Source: Bactrocera neohumeralis (lineage: Eukaryota > Arthropoda > Insecta > Diptera > Tephritidae). From it: a DNA stretch of 64,000 bases. This document shows positions 11,851 to 23,590 of this stretch, one piece after another. The translations under genes and the position numbers were made by a program. Every line of letters starts with the position of its first letter. The stretch's first letter is position 1. Location: contig NC_065920.1 of the NCBI RefSeq assembly GCF_024586455.1, positions 50,891,724-50,955,723 of the forward strand, in the 5' to 3' direction. Below the pieces are notes generated by a model. It saw nothing but the letters and a program-made list of their open reading frames with translations, did no database searches and was not told the DNA's origin.

Positions 11851-13373
11851 CATTATAAAATTACTTCCGCATTAGCTTTTTTAGAAACTCGGTGGAATTT
11901 TTCTTCCCTAAAATCTCTACTTTAAATTTTTGATGGTGTATGGTAAAAAATGTGTATATATTAATGCCCCATACAACGATTAAAAGCTGACCAGATCAAT
12001 AGGAGAAATGAGTTGTTGAAGCACACTGAATAAATATTTCTGCTCAAATACTCTATAAAACCCCATTTAGTACTTATATTATCTCAAAAGATTTAAGTAG
12101 AAGCTTCTTAAATATATTTGCTAGTTTTCCCTACAACTCTATCTAAAATCACATTGTCATCAGTCTGCTAGCATTTCCTAGAAATAATATTTTGCGGCAA
12201 GCAATGAGAAGAATAAAAATGTTGCTTAATTAATTGGCAGCAAATAGTATAAGTATGACACAGTTTCTTGTAAATGTTTTAACTCTAAAATATAATGAAA
12301 GCCCGAGATCGTCGCCTCAACTAAATATTAGCTTTGTTCCAGTAAATAAGATTAACCAAGTAAAACGTGACTTTTTAGCGGTGATTATTTAATTTAGTTG
12401 CCCACGCAATTGCGTAATGCGTTTTATTATCACTAACTTTCGCTTCGCTGATCCACACTGCGGTCAGACGACCTCGTTCTTTCTATTTTTATTTCATTAT
12501 TCTCTATTATTTTCTTGTCTGGCATTTTTTCTTCACTATTTTGTTTTTTTGCTGGCATTTTTCCAGCAGTCTTTCGCATGTAAATCTTCAAGAAATAACT
12601 TTCATTAAATCCTTAAAAGTGGCCTTAAGTAGCTTGTAAATTTGTACATAAATCTTTTGCCGCTTACAAAGGATTTTCGTGGCTCCACGCAAAGTAAGTG
12701 CGCCAACTTTATTTCTAAATTTATGTCGAAAGCAAGCACATCTTTCAACAGCTTTACTTATTGTTTTACATTCGCGTCAATTATGAAAATCTGTAGCCTT
12801 TTTTAAGGCGAATTAAAAGGGACCTTGCTTTGCAAAGTTGTCGGCTGATAAGTGCGAACTTTGACAGCTTATTCGGCTTTAATATTTACTTCACACTTTT
12901 TTCGCTTTTTGCTTTTACTCTTGGCGTTGTGACTTGTTTTTGTGTGGCTTTATTCTAATTACGCTCTTACCCACAAATACTAACATTTTGCCGCTTAAGA
13001 GTAAATTCATGAGAGTCTGTTTGACTTTATCATAATTTGCATATAAACAAAATTATTTGCAGACTTTCACGCTTTATTTAAATAATTCTGTCTGTTATTT
13101 GTTTGAGTGTTTCAATGCACGATTTTGTCTTTTAAATCTTGTAAAGCTTTTATTTGCAATCAAATGTATTACGTATGTATATGCTGGTTTGTTGGCGATA
13201 TTTTAGACTGCAAAACGGCATTACTGATCAGCCGAGAGTTATTGTGCAAAGCCAATCTGCCCCAGTGTTCAAATTCAAAAATATTTTTATAATTAAAATT
13301 GACTGCAATTTAAAATTTTTAGAATATATTTAAAAATAAACAGTAAAACATGTGTAAAACAGAATTTATGCTC
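11851..13373. other. Probable host non-coding DNA
   Basis: AT-rich with a T-rich tract at about 12475-12550. Some short open frames occur, but none resembles a known domain. No repeat family was recognised. Confidence 0.4.
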
Positions 13374-14692
13374 ACAAATTCAACGAAAAAATGCGACGGC
13401 TTACAGAAGGTTTAAAGACCGGAGCATACTCTTGTAGAACCCCCAAAGGTGATCTAGTCACCGATGCCCAGAGCATACTTAAGTTATGGAGGGAACACTT
13501 CTCCAGCCTGCTGAATGGCAGTGAACGTACAACGCCAGGAGAAGGCGAACCCGATTCCCCAATCGATGACGATGGAGCAGACGTTCCACTGCCCGACCAA
13601 GAAGAAGAACGGCATGCATCAGCTTCTTTGTAGAATATGGTCGGACGAAAGCATTGGAATTTAAGTGTGCTCTGCCCAATCCACAAAAAGGGAGACCCCA
13701 CAATCTGCGCCAACTACCGTGGGATAAGCCTCCTTAACATCGCATATAAGGTTCTATTGAGCGTATTGTGTGAAAGATTAAAGCCTACCGTCAACAAACT
13801 GATTGGACCTTATCAGTGTGGATTTAGACCTGGCGAATCAACAACCGACCAAATATTCACCTTGCGCCAAATTTTCGAAAAGACCCGTGAAAGGAGAATC
13901 GACACAGACCACCTCTTCGTCGATTTCAAAGCTGCTTTCGACAGTACGAAAAGGAGCTGCCGCAAAACTAATACGGCTGTGTAAACTCACGTTGAGCAAC
14001 ACCAAAAGCTCCGCCAGAACCGGGAAGGTTCTCTCCGAGCCGTTCGATACCAAACTATGTTTCAGACAAGGCGAATTCCTATCGTGCGACTTCTTCAATC
14101 TGCTTCGGGAGAAAATAATTCGAGTTGCAGAACTTAATCGAACAGGTACAATCTTTTATAAGAGTGTACAGCTGCTGGCGTATGCCGATGATATTGATAT
14201 CATCGGCCCCAACACCCGCGCCGTTAGTTGTGCTTTCTCCAGACTGGACAAGGAAGCAATGCAAATGGGTTTGGCAGTGAACGAGGGCAAGACGAAATAT
14301 CTAATGTCATCAAACAAACAGTCGTCGCACGCGCGACTTGGCTCTCGCGTCACTGTTGACAGTCGTAAATAGTTTCGTATATTTGGGAACCAGCATAAAC
14401 ATCACCAACAATGTCAGCCTGGAAATCCAACGCAGGATAACTCTTGCCAACAGGTGCTACTTCGGACTGCGTAGGCAATTGAGAAGTACAGTCCTTTCTC
14501 GACGAACAAAAGCCAAACTCTATAAGTCACTCATAATTCCCGTCCTGCTTAATAGTGCAGAGGCTTAGACTATGACAACAACTGATGAGTCGACGTTGCG
14601 AGTTTTCGAGAGAAAATTCTACGAAAGATTTATGGTCCTTTGCACATTGGCCACGGCGAATATCAGATGCGATGGAACGATGAGCTCTATAT
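13374..14692 (+). pseudogene. RTE-like LINE, RT fragment (copy 1), cut by mariner
   Basis: The sequence starts inside the ORF at KMRRLTEGLKTGAYSCRTPKG. The N-terminal RT region is followed by a deletion after VPLPDQEEE. RT motifs then follow across three frames: PIHKKGDPTICANYRGISLL, PYQCGFRPGESTTDQ, FVDFKAAFDS, the catalytic LLAYADDIDIIG (about 14170-14205), NEGKTKYLMSS and a C-terminal stretch as far as NIRCDGTMSS. The APE-type endonuclease domain is missing upstream. The copy stops exactly where the mariner at 14693 begins. Compared with copy 2 (26200-27985) it has deletions after FDSTKRSC and in the N-terminus, plus several frameshifts. The RTE/BovB-like assignment is from memory of the motif set. 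Confidence 0.8.
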
Positions 14693-15970
14693 ACTACTGT
14701 GCCCAAAAAATAAGGTTTGAATTTAACTGCGCGCGTAGAAGGATTTGGAGAATTATTTTTTTTTTAGGTTGGTAGTACTGCCAGTCACATTTATGTCAAA
14801 TTTCATGTCAAAATATTCATTAGTGTTTGAGATACGTGTCGTTTTGTGAGCTGCTAAAAGTGAGTTTTTCGTTTTTTGTGATGTCGAGATTTGTTGAGCA
14901 AAGAATTTGCATTAAATTTTGTTTACGGAATCAATTTTCTACTGCGGATACGTTGTGGATGGTGCAGAAAGCCTTTGGTGATGAGGCTATGTCTAAAAAA
15001 AATTTTACAAGTGGTATAGTGAGTTCCAAGCGGGCCGTGAACGTGTCGAAAACGAAGAGCGTCCGGGGCGACCATCAATCTCAACCGACGAAGCTCACGC
15101 TCAACAAATCAAAGATTTGGTGTTGAAAAACCGTCAATTAACAATTAGAGACCTTGCCAATGAAGTGGGCATATCGGAAGGCTCAGCCAATACCATTTTG
15201 AAGGATGTTTTGGGCCTCAAGCTTGTCAAATCTCCACTGGTACCGAAAACATTGAATTTTTTGGAAAAAAAGGCGTCGCGTTGAAGTGTGTGAAACGATG
15301 TTTTCCGTCTAACAGGGTGTCATGAAACGCATTATAACTGGCAATGAGACTTTGATCTATGGTGACGACCCCGAAACAACCGATCAATCGAGCGAATATC
15401 GTGCCAAAAAGTCGCTCAAAAATCAAGGTCATGTTGACTGTTTTCTTCGATTATCGTGGTGTTGTGTATTATGAATTCCTTCCAACCGGTCAAACAGTCA
15501 ACAAGGTATATTATTTGAACGTTATGCGTCGTTTGCGTAACGCTATCCGCCTAAAAAGGCCGGAATTGTGGAAAGACAATTCTTGGTTTTTACACCACGA
15601 TAATGCACCATCCCATACTGCCCTCGTAATTCGTGATCATTTCGCCAAAAACTCAACCCATATCGTTCCGCAACCACCGTATTCACCTGATCTGGTGCCG
15701 TGCGACTTCTGGCTGTTCACCAAGCTCAAAAGACCGCTCCGGGGACACCCTTTTAATGCGATAAAGGAGATTAAAGTCGCAGCGAAGACAGAACTGAAGG
15801 CCATCCCGGAAAGTGACTACAACCAGTGTTTCGAAGATTGGAAAATCCGTTGGCATAAGTGCATTGCATCGGGAGGGGATTACTTTGAAGGGGATGAAAT
15901 TGATTTGGAAGAATAAATAAAGAATTTTCAAAATAAATACAATGTCACCTTATTTTTTGGGCACAGTAGT
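14693..15970 (+). mobile_element. Mariner element with TIRs, inserted in RTE copy 1
   Basis: The ends are near-perfect inverted repeats: CTACTGTGCCCAAAAAATAA on the left, and the right end is its reverse complement (15947-15970). TA-rich sequence flanks both. Length (about 1.28 kb) is full size for mariner. The left flank is the RTE sequence GATGAGCTCTA, where copy 2 has GATGAGCTGTA, so the target was the TA in that codon. The right flank does not resume the RTE but runs into the 5' end of repeat A. Confidence 0.9.
14881..15916 (+). pseudogene. Mariner transposase (DD34D), inactivated
   Basis: The likely start is MSRFVEQRICIKFC at 14881, a better mariner N-terminus than the upstream ATG at 14827. 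Both HTH motifs, linker, catalytic core and C-terminus are present. Breaks: a missing T in the T-run after MSKKN (about 15003), an extra G after the A-run near 15277, and a TAA stop near 15313. The first catalytic motif reads ITGNETLIY, so Asp has become Asn and the following Trp Leu. The second and third Asp are intact (codons at 15599 and 15704, 34 residues between). The frame 15359-15916 is open. The mutated first Asp means it would be inactive even without the frame breaks. Confidence 0.9.
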
Positions 15971-15974
15971 ATAT

Positions 15975-16066
15975 ATATCTCGACTAGTTTTAGGTTATAA
16001 CTACAAACTTTAGGTGAACAATACTGTTATCAGAGTATTATGTAACATGTTGCAAGAGTATAAAAA
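15975..16066 (-). repeat. Repeat family A, 5' end
   Basis: The reverse complement reads TATACTCTTGCAACATGTTAC..., the same order as the 5' end at 38374 (TATACTCTCGCAACAAAGTTG), then the TTGTTCA and CCTAAAACTA blocks. Only about 90 bp remain. Confidence 0.7.
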
Positions 16067-16734
16067 ACTATCTTCTGGACAATATTTGGAGCTTTCCTTA
16101 TTTTAAGCAGAAACAACAATACCTAATATTTTTAGGAAAATTTGCTTCTTTTCTTATGCTAATAATATAAGTAACGTCGTAGTTTTATCAAATTTAGTGC
16201 TTTAAAATGTTTCACTGTCCAATTAAATTTGTTAAAGACTCTCTTTATTTTCATAAAGCATATAACATAACTCTATTTATGAACGTTTGCCTAAATCAAA
16301 TAGAAAAGGGTTCTGTGTTAGGTTAATTACCCTCATATATTCAATTTATTTGTTTGTTAAGCCGCATTTAATGCTTTCAGATTAGCGTAAAAGCGCGGAA
16401 ATTCCTAAATAACTTTGACTTTGTTATTGTTGGTGTGCGCTTTTTAATGAGTTTATTTGTGTAGAGACATACCATAATTGCGGTGGGAAATTATTTAAAA
16501 AGAAGAATGTAGAAAAATTAAATTTATTTTATGGAACTTTTGTAGATATGCTCACAAGATGGATCATATACATATATTTACATATGTATGTATTATGTGA
16601 GTAGGTGGTGATTAACTTGTGGGTGCTTTATTGAGTTGAAAAATCTAAAAATTTAATTTTATTTTTTGAGTTAAAGGATTTATGGGAAAATCAGATAATA
16701 CTTGACTCGGATTGAATAGCATCACGGTTACGGA
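16067..16734. other. Stretch without recognisable gene
   Basis: AT-rich with a TACATATATTTACATATG-type run near 16567. No coding or repeat identity seen. Confidence 0.4.
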
Positions 16735-16905
16735 AAGATTTAAAATGTTGCAGAAATATTTTGCGGAATCTATTTTATCGTGAACACAAGTATTTGAGTG
16801 GCACAAAGCATTCATTAGAGATCACCAAGTAATCCAAAACTTACCTCGTGCGAGTCCAACCAGTTACAGGAGCAGTGCTTGAAAATAGCAGAGAATCCCA
16901 ACATC
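16735..16905 (+). pseudogene. Mariner HTH scrap
   Basis: Translation gives MLQKYFAESILS (stop) TQVFEWHKAFIRDHQVIQNL, then PRASPTSYRSSA and IAENPNI. This matches the order of the first HTH, the VFEWHKxF helix, the RPSTS linker and the ENxxxS start of the second HTH in mariner transposases. Nothing else of the element is recognisable. It abuts the start of repeat C. Confidence 0.6.
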
Positions 16906-17029
16906 AATTATGAACCGACCCCACCCATTTTGTTTAGTATTTGGGTATGAAGAAAGTCAATCTTTTACAAAAATGGCGTCAAGTGGAGATCGCAAAAGAG
17001 ATGCTGTGATATTTTATTCCGTTTTTATA

Positions 17030-17960
17030 AAGAAAACAAGTTCGGATATAACCGAACATTTCATACTCTTGCAACTTGCAAGGCTTAAAGCAGGGGTAAT
17101 GCTTTTAGGTACATAAGACTTGTTGGTTATATGGGGTCTAGAGCAAGTTTTCACCAGATATTATTTATTCTAAACAATTTTAGGAAATTAAGATAACTCA
17201 CATATTTGACGGATATATGCGGTACAAAGTCACCCGGAAGTAAGGGAAGTATTACCCAGATTCAACCCATTTGTAGCACACAGACAAATCGCTATCTGGA
17301 AAGGATTTTCTCTGTACAATTACATATTTAATACATTGATTTCAGAAACCAGGGACTTGAACAGTTTAGCAATTTAAAATTGTGTTATATGAGAAGTAGG
17401 CGTGGTTGTAGTCTAATTTAACTCATATTCATACTGTAGCATAGAATGCCAGTGGAATGTCTTATACTGAATTCGGTTTAAATCGGTAGGGTGAGTCTCG
17501 AGATATGTTTTTTCAGCTAAAAGTGAGCGATGCCACGCCCATCGTCCAATTTTGACCAGAGTTCCACGCCATCTTGTGGGTAAATTGTACTGTCTCTGGC
17601 GTATTTAGTTATTGATGTATCGCGCTTTAAGCAGTTTTTAACAGTATCGTTATATGAGGAATGAGCGGAGTTATCTTTCGACTTCATTCCTTTTCACACT
17701 GTCCATAGGAGTTTTTATATGTAATATTTGTGCTAGGCAAATTTGGAGATATGTACATTAAACTTATTAGATGACAGGGCCAGGTCCACTTTTTCAAAAT
17801 TGCCATTTAGTAATGCGATCCCTTTTCCTAATTTAAGTTTCATATCTAAATTTATTACTTAGTTATGATACTTTATAGGTTTAAATTTCGTTTTTTGGGC
17901 GTGGAAGTGGTCCGATTACGCCCATCTACGAATTCGTATTGTTCGTATATATATATGTCT
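17030..17960 (+). repeat. Repeat family C, uninterrupted copy
   Basis: It starts AAAACAAGTTCGGATATAACCGAAC (hairpin TTCGG...CCGAA), then CATACTCTTGCAACTTGCAA, and ends in GGGCGTGGAAGTGGTCCGAT...CGCCCATCTACGAA. The same order appears at 36898-39700, where the copy is split by other elements, and in part at 29258-29720. Non-coding, about 0.93 kb. At 17758-17761 it keeps the intact site ACATTAAAC, which is the empty counterpart of the TTAA insertion at 37709. Confidence 0.7.
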
Positions 17961-18180
17961 TTATATATATAAATCTTCTGTCCGTGTGTTTGTAATTGAA
18001 CTGCTCCTAAACGGCTGGACCGATTTTGATGAAATTTTTTGTGTGTGTTCAAGGAGATTCGAGAATGGTTTAGATTCACAATTTGGTCCACTGGAAAATG
18101 GTTTTTAAATTAATTTTTCATTTGTAATTAATCGCTAATTTTGGAATGTTTGACCGATAGATTGCGCTACCATCGCAGTA
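17958..18180 (+). mobile_element. Possible Helitron 5' end
   Basis: The sequence TCTTTATATATATAAATCTT followed by CTGTCCGTGTGTTTGTAATT and GGCTGGACCGATTTTGATGA resembles the 5' region of insect Helitrons as I remember it. Its TC + TATATATA start parallels the confirmed Helitron 5' end at 41184. No CTAG 3' end with a hairpin was found nearby. Tentative. Confidence 0.35.
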
Positions 18181-18829
18181 TCCAATATTCAAACCTTAAA
18201 TTGGCATAAACGTGCAATAAACAAAACGATGCCAAAGTAAAAGGCGACATCTGTAGACAAGTTTTCATAACGTCGACAGAGTTGTTCGTTCTTAAGTAAT
18301 AAATTGGGTGATTCAATACATCTATGGGTAGCTATAACATTTTTTTCATACCTGCTAACTATTGGAGGGGGTATCTTGACAGGCAATTTAAAATTGCAAA
18401 AGATCTGGCATAAAAAAATAGCGGCATAACTGAAGTGTTGATAAAAAGGTCTATTGAAATTTGAGATATACAAAAATCTTTTCGAAGCGTTGCAAGACTG
18501 ATGCCATAACCTTGCCAGCCAATTTTTTTGTCTTTCCACGCTGGAGAACCGTTTCTTAATATGCAGTCCACCAGGCTGACAATCGATTAGACTCGATTGA
18601 TTTCACTGATGCACAGCCCAAATTCAATAGTATTTTTACCCCAAAACCAATTCTTTCTTAACGCACGAAATGCTTTTTGATTCATTTTTGTTGCTTCACC
18701 AAAAATGCGATTATTCCTTAACTAATACTTATAATCAAACTAATAGAAATCAAATAGATGGTATTAGTAGTACTACCTATGTATCAGCCATAGATCGGGT
18801 CCTCTATATATATATATATATGCGTGTGT
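18181..18829. other. Stretch without recognisable gene
   Basis: Moderately complex sequence directly downstream of the Helitron-like start; it may be the body of that element. It ends in an AT microsatellite at about 18803-18822. Confidence 0.35.
18803..18822. repeat. (AT)n microsatellite
   Basis: Alternating TA dinucleotides, directly before the degraded end of a repeat A copy. Confidence 0.85.
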
Positions 18830-18975
18830 CTGTCTTTAGGTCCACGCAAGTTGTAACTTGAATAAAAATTAAGAAATCTAGCCCTATAACTATCTCGCTT
18901 AGTTTTAGGTGATATGTGTAACCGTTAGGTAAACAAAACTATTATACTCTGTAGCAACATGTTGCAAGAGTATTA
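18830..18975 (-). repeat. Repeat family A, 5' end
   Basis: On the minus strand it reads ATACTCTTGCAACATGTTGC, AGAGTATAATAGTTTTGTT, ACCTAACGGTTAC, then ATCACCTAAAACTAAGCGAG, AGTTATAGGGCTA and AGTTACAACTTGCGTGG. This follows repeat A at 38374-38550 in order. The rest of the element is missing. Confidence 0.75.
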
Positions 18976-19599
18976 GAATATACATTCAAATCCCGTAAAA
19001 TTTCGTTTCTTTCCATTTTATTCCTTTCATAGCAAACACTTTCTGTTAATTTCCCAAGGACCAACTTTCCTAACTTCAACATTGTATTGCCTAAATACAC
19101 ACTCACACTTGCCACATCTAACGTCTTTAATAGTTTGACTTGTTGAGCATGTTATTGTTGCTTTGCAAACTAAACTTAAGCACTACAAATAATTTCACAC
19201 AAAACTTTTGTAGATTAAGCGTCTTGCGGCGGCGTGTAACAAGCGTTGTGCCGAATAGCAATTAAGATAAATAACTTTGTGTAAATATTTGCTGATAGAA
19301 ACACAAACCAGTAGCAGGTATTTGCTTTTCAAATTAATGTGATACAATGTAAGTTAATGCGGAAGTGGACAGGATACTTGTCTATAAAGAGACTTCTTGT
19401 AATGTGCGCTTGCAAATAGTAAATTAAGAAAAGGAGCTTAGGTAATTTTGAACGACTATATTAAGTGCTTTGAGTGGTGTATCTGTTTTACTTATGTGAT
19501 ATTTACTGATCTGGAATTCAGGAAACATTAATGACTGCTGGAATGGTTTCAGAATGAAGATGAAGGGAGCCGTGAAATATAATTCCGTCTTCTCACTCT
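18976..19599. other. Probable host non-coding DNA
   Basis: No domain-like frame was seen. The right part (about 19424-19600) may hold the 3' tail of the adjacent minus-strand LINE relic. Confidence 0.35.
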
Positions 19600-20300
19600 G
19601 AAAGCTGTCTAATCGCAACGATGATATTCCAGCATCCCATCATTCTCCGAACAAGCTGGGCATTTCGAACTCTTTTTTCGTATTTTCTGAAAGTGGCATC
19701 TTAAGGGTAGGTGCCATGAAAATCCCTACTATATTTCTAAGCTCCCATTTTCTTAGAAGTAGAAGCTTTATTGTCTGTCCACCAACAACACTAAACAAAA
19801 GTAACTTTGTGATAATGTTCCATGATCTGAGGTGTTTCTCTATGGTCCATTGCTTCAAGAAACCATTGAAGGGACTGAATGGTCTGGAGCAGATTAAGGG
19901 AATTGTGTATCCATCTGTCTCTGATCACTTCAACTCGTTTTCATTTTCTTTTATTCCTATATGACTGAGTACCCAGTTTATATTTATCAGTAGAAAATTT
20001 GAGTTTAGTTATGACAGAGTCGAGTTATTGCCTGCTTGTATAACCTAACGCAGTGAGACTTAGTATTGACGCTACTGATAGTCTTAATAGCCGTTTGGCT
20101 ACCCCCAAATGGATTATGCACTTACTGGCTAGAACATAAGTTTACTTGGTACCTTCTGTTATGCCTTCAATTTCTGTCTGGAAGACGGAATTATAGTTAT
20201 TCAGTTTGAAGCTACTTTCTGCGTTTAGGTTACTAAAGAAGAAACTCGCTTCACTTCATATTTCACTCTTTGATCAGACGGCATTGCAAAATTCAGTATA
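19600..20300 (-). pseudogene. LINE C-terminal relic (RNase H and tail), minus strand
   Basis: On the minus strand the pieces come in RNase H order: NYNSVFQTEIEGITE (about 20215-20170), a helix LRLSVASILSLTALG, WVLSHIGIKENENEL (about 19980-19940, equivalent to the WVPGHxGIxGNExAD motif), then a C-terminal stretch with LRNIVGIFMAPTLKMPLS and EKEFEMPSLFGE (to about 19640). The last would correspond to the TGH...C-x-x-C zinc region, but its cysteines are lost. Frameshifts and stops throughout. An I-clade-type origin is inferred. Confidence 0.55.
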
Positions 20301-20397
20301 TAATTCTGAATATTACAATAAACCGCAAGAGGATAGAGGACCGTTCTCAGACTGATGCCACTGACGACTAACTTTATTTGCGGTTACGGTAAATATA

Positions 20398-21280
20398 CAA
20401 GGAGCGTTCCAAAGTAAACAAAACTTAAAAAAAACAGAACAAATGGTTTTTACGGCAAAATCAATTTATTTTAATCAAAATAGTCTCCTTCGCTTCAAAA
20501 CAGCTTTTTGCACGGTCCGAGTGCTTTAGCCCGTTGGCCGGTATGGCTGCCAGTATGCCGGTGCAAGCCTTTTGAATGGCCTCTGCGTCTGCACAACGCT
20601 TTCCTTTCATGGGCAAATGCTTTTTTCCGAACAGAAAGAAGTCGCACGGTGCCATATCAGATGAATACGGGGAGTGGTTAATGGTTAAAATGTGATTTCT
20701 GGTCAAATAACCGGTCACAACCTCTTTAAAGATGTCCTTCGAATGTTGGATTCTCAGCAATTTTTGGTCGTCAGTCAATTTATGCGGAACAAACCGTGCA
20801 CACACCTTTCGTAAGCCCAAATGTTCGGTCAAAATGCGATAAATCGATGTTTTGGAGATGTTCAATTCCATTTCCATGAATTTCCATGAAGATTTCGGCT
20901 GATTTCTGATGAATTCACGCACAGTTTCGATGGAATTTCCGGTGATCACGGATTTTGAATGGCCTACATGTTGATCGTCATTTATGTCCTCACGACCACT
21001 TTGAAAACGTTGAAACCATTCGTGCACTCTGCTACGGGATAGGCAATCATCGCCATAAACTTGTTTCATCAATTGAAACTTTTCGGTAAAAGTTTTACCA
21101 ATTTTAAAACAAAATTTAATGTTGGCTCTTTGTTCGAAGCCCATTTTCGCACCGATAACACAAACATATTGACACTTAAAACGCAATAACTTCACTTCCA
21201 ATCAATGAAATGTCATGAAATTCTCATCTAAAGAACAATCAATAAACTAGATTCTAGATTCAAAAAGTGGAACACACCTG
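20398..21280 (-). mobile_element. Mariner element, internally deleted
   Basis: The 3' end is CAAGGAGCGTTCCAAAGTAA (20398 onward, preceded by TA). The 5' end is the degenerate CAGGTGTGTTCCA (reverse complement of 21268-21280). The coding part runs on the minus strand from MGFEQRANIKFC at 21144 (an upstream ATG at 21201 is open but not mariner-like). It keeps both HTH motifs up to QHSKDIFKE, then jumps to VTGYLTRNHIL. The sequence with the first and second Asp is deleted. The third Asp region (DMAPCDFFLFGKKHLPMKG) and C-terminus remain in frame, with small changes near the end. It is a deletion derivative of the same lineage as 31366-32283 and would depend on a transposase supplied in trans. 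Confidence 0.9.
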
Positions 21281-21343
21281 TTTATCATTATACCCTAAAC
21301 GAGATATATTAAGTGTGCCAGGAAGTTTTTAATACCTAAATCG

Positions 21344-21766
21344 ATGGAGAAGAACTCTAAACTGAAAATAATGAAACAGTGGTTCCGAAGGGTGATGTCC
21401 TCTCCGCGACTCCCTCAACAAAATCCTCAAGCCGCTAGCCGGCAGCATATAAGGAAAAGACAAAGAAACATTGATGGCAACATACAATGCAATCGGCAAT
21501 ACATCCACACACCCCTCTCCGTATGGTCCGACCATGTCGAAACAGCACGTTTTCAGGGCCTACCATCCCAACGGGGATTAGGTACACGTTACAACAATAA
21601 CATGGAACTATTTCCGAAGTTTGTGAGATACAACCTAAAATTTTTCACAACACCTGTTTATCCTCACGTAACTACTTATTTGCTGGAACCACCGTTGTCG
21701 GTGCACAGGAGGATATCTCACATACAATCTGAAGGATTCTTTTATGGAAAAATTTATTATTTGTAA
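21344..21766 (+). CDS. Open frame of unknown origin (140 codons)
   Basis: An uninterrupted frame from ATG at 21344 to TAA at 21764. The predicted protein is basic near the N-terminus (KQWFRRVMSSPRLPQQNPQ, RKRQRN) and has aromatic, proline-containing segments later (FPKFVRYNLKFFTTPVYPHV). No domain was recognised. The overlapping minus-strand frame at 21329-21535 is shorter. In an AT-rich region an open frame of this length is mildly unusual. It could be a retroelement gag scrap, a host exon or chance. Confidence 0.2.
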   Translation: MEKNSKLKIMKQWFRRVMSSPRLPQQNPQAASRQHIRKRQRNIDGNIQCNRQYIHTPLSVWSDHVETARFQGLPSQRGLGTRYNNNMELFPKFVRYNLKFFTTPVYPHVTTYLLEPPLSVHRRISHIQSEGFFYGKIYYL

Positions 21767-23134
21767 AAAAATCTTCACACAGTTTAACATAGATTATTGT
21801 GCAAGGCAAACTTACAATCTTCGACCAAAATGTTTTTCTCCTTATTAAAGAAGCGCAATTCGACGTGAAGGTCGAAGAACGTGTTTGTAAATAGCTAGTA
21901 AAACGTTTGCCAAGCAAACTGTTGGCCAGCTACGTTTTTAAACTTAATTATACATAAATAAAGCAGCAAATTTTTAATTATTAAAAATAAGTAGCTATAA
22001 TTATTAAATCACTTACGAGTATTTATCAGTTAAAAACAAATTCGAATACAGCTGGCAACAGTTAAAAGTTATTACTTTTATTTATATTCACTTGTTCACA
22101 ATTTCCAACATTAAAGTGCACTAAATCGAACAGCTTTATGCACTTTCACTTGTACGCTACAAAACTATTCGCCTACGTACAAAAAAAAAATGCTGGAAGG
22201 ACACTTTCACTTTTATATAACTATAAATACTGAGCAACCTGAGCGAGGCATAACCCTTTGAGCAACACTTTTTATACTGAACAAAGCTGGCAGATAAATG
22301 CGTAGTTTATATGGTTGGACGTTGTACATACATAGGGTATTATATGTAAGTGTGTAGAACATATATATGTATGTGTATGTATAGGCGTGTGCTTGTGTCT
22401 GATTATGCGATTATACTCCGCTGTATGGGATATAATTAGACATGAAACGAATGCCGCGAAATGTTGCTTATGTGTGAACATATTTTTAAATAATATATAT
22501 ATTAGTATGTGTTTATATGTATGTATATGCGTGCGTGAGTGCTTTTACACGTCAGTACTCTCTAAGTACAATTTAATTACTCCTGTTTAGAGCATGTACT
22601 AGAGTCACATGTTAAACATTTGTACAAGATACAAAAGCAAATGACACAATTATGAGTTAGTATAACGGTATATGCGACAACTGGTATTAAAATGTGAAAA
22701 TATACATATACAATATATATAAATACACATACTATATAGGCATATGTATATACAAACGTTTATATGTAAATATACACGTATACATTTAACTATGTCAATA
22801 GTAACATGTTTCTACAACGCACATAGACCATTAAATGCTTGCACACACTACATATATATACATATGTATAAGTAAGGCTGACAAGGTGACTAACTAGGCA
22901 CACAATTTTATTGAGTTTGTCGGCTTTTCGGTGCAAAAATCCTTTCTTAATCATAGCAAATTTTTTGTGACATGGTCTAATAACTAAATAACGGTTATGT
23001 AAGCGCTCCCACACAAAAATTGTAGTTTAACCTAAAACATTTGGTCATACAACAGCAAATATGTATTTTTTGCGTTGGAACTTATCTAGTGATGGAAAGG
23101 TGCACAAAATACTTGTAGGTACAATGTGTAATGT
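21767..23134. other. Probable host non-coding DNA with AT/CA runs
   Basis: No gene recognised. Alternating purine-pyrimidine runs with ATGTATGTGTATGTATAG-type sequence occur at about 22360-22385, 22490-22530 and 22690-22870. Confidence 0.4.
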
Positions 23135-23590
23135 AGAGTGATTCAAAAAAAAAAAATTTTTTTTTTTCGTTTGGTACTCGGAAAAATAGGTTCCTAGACA
23201 CCTCTAAGAAAGCCTCTCCAAAAATCTATTCATAATATTTTTTTTTCATTGAGTTATAAAATTCATAAGAAAAAAAAATTTTCCCAAAAATAATCAAACT
23301 TTAACTGTTAATATCTTTTAAACGTTTGGGTTTACGAAAAAATCTTAGTAGACCTTTTTTGTAGAGCATTCAATTTCCTACAAAATCTTAGGAACAAGAT
23401 ATTTTTTCAAGAAGTTGGAAGCGAGATATAAATTTTTCAATCTGACAATAAGAAAAAAATGAAAACTGTATGTAGGAGGACCTTCCCGTTACAATTAAAA
23501 ACTCATATTTGGAGAGGCTTTTAAGAGGTGTCTAGGAACCTATTTTTTTACCAAACGAAAAAAAAAATTTTTTTTTCTCTTGAATCACTC
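23135..23590. mobile_element. MITE-like element with long terminal inverted repeats
   Basis: The left end is AGAGTGATTCAA followed by an A/T palindromic run, CGTTTGGTACTCGG, AATAGGTTCCTAGACACCTC and GCCTCTCCAAA. The right end repeats all of these blocks in reverse complement (23509-23590). The arms are about 80-90 bp around a 280-bp AT-rich centre. No open frame. The target duplication is unclear (flanks GT / TATAG), so the superfamily cannot be named. Confidence 0.75.

Noticed and set aside
18978..19420. Possible promoter region with repeated CAAA/ACACA motifs
   Set aside because: No core promoter combination or adjacent reading frame supports it.
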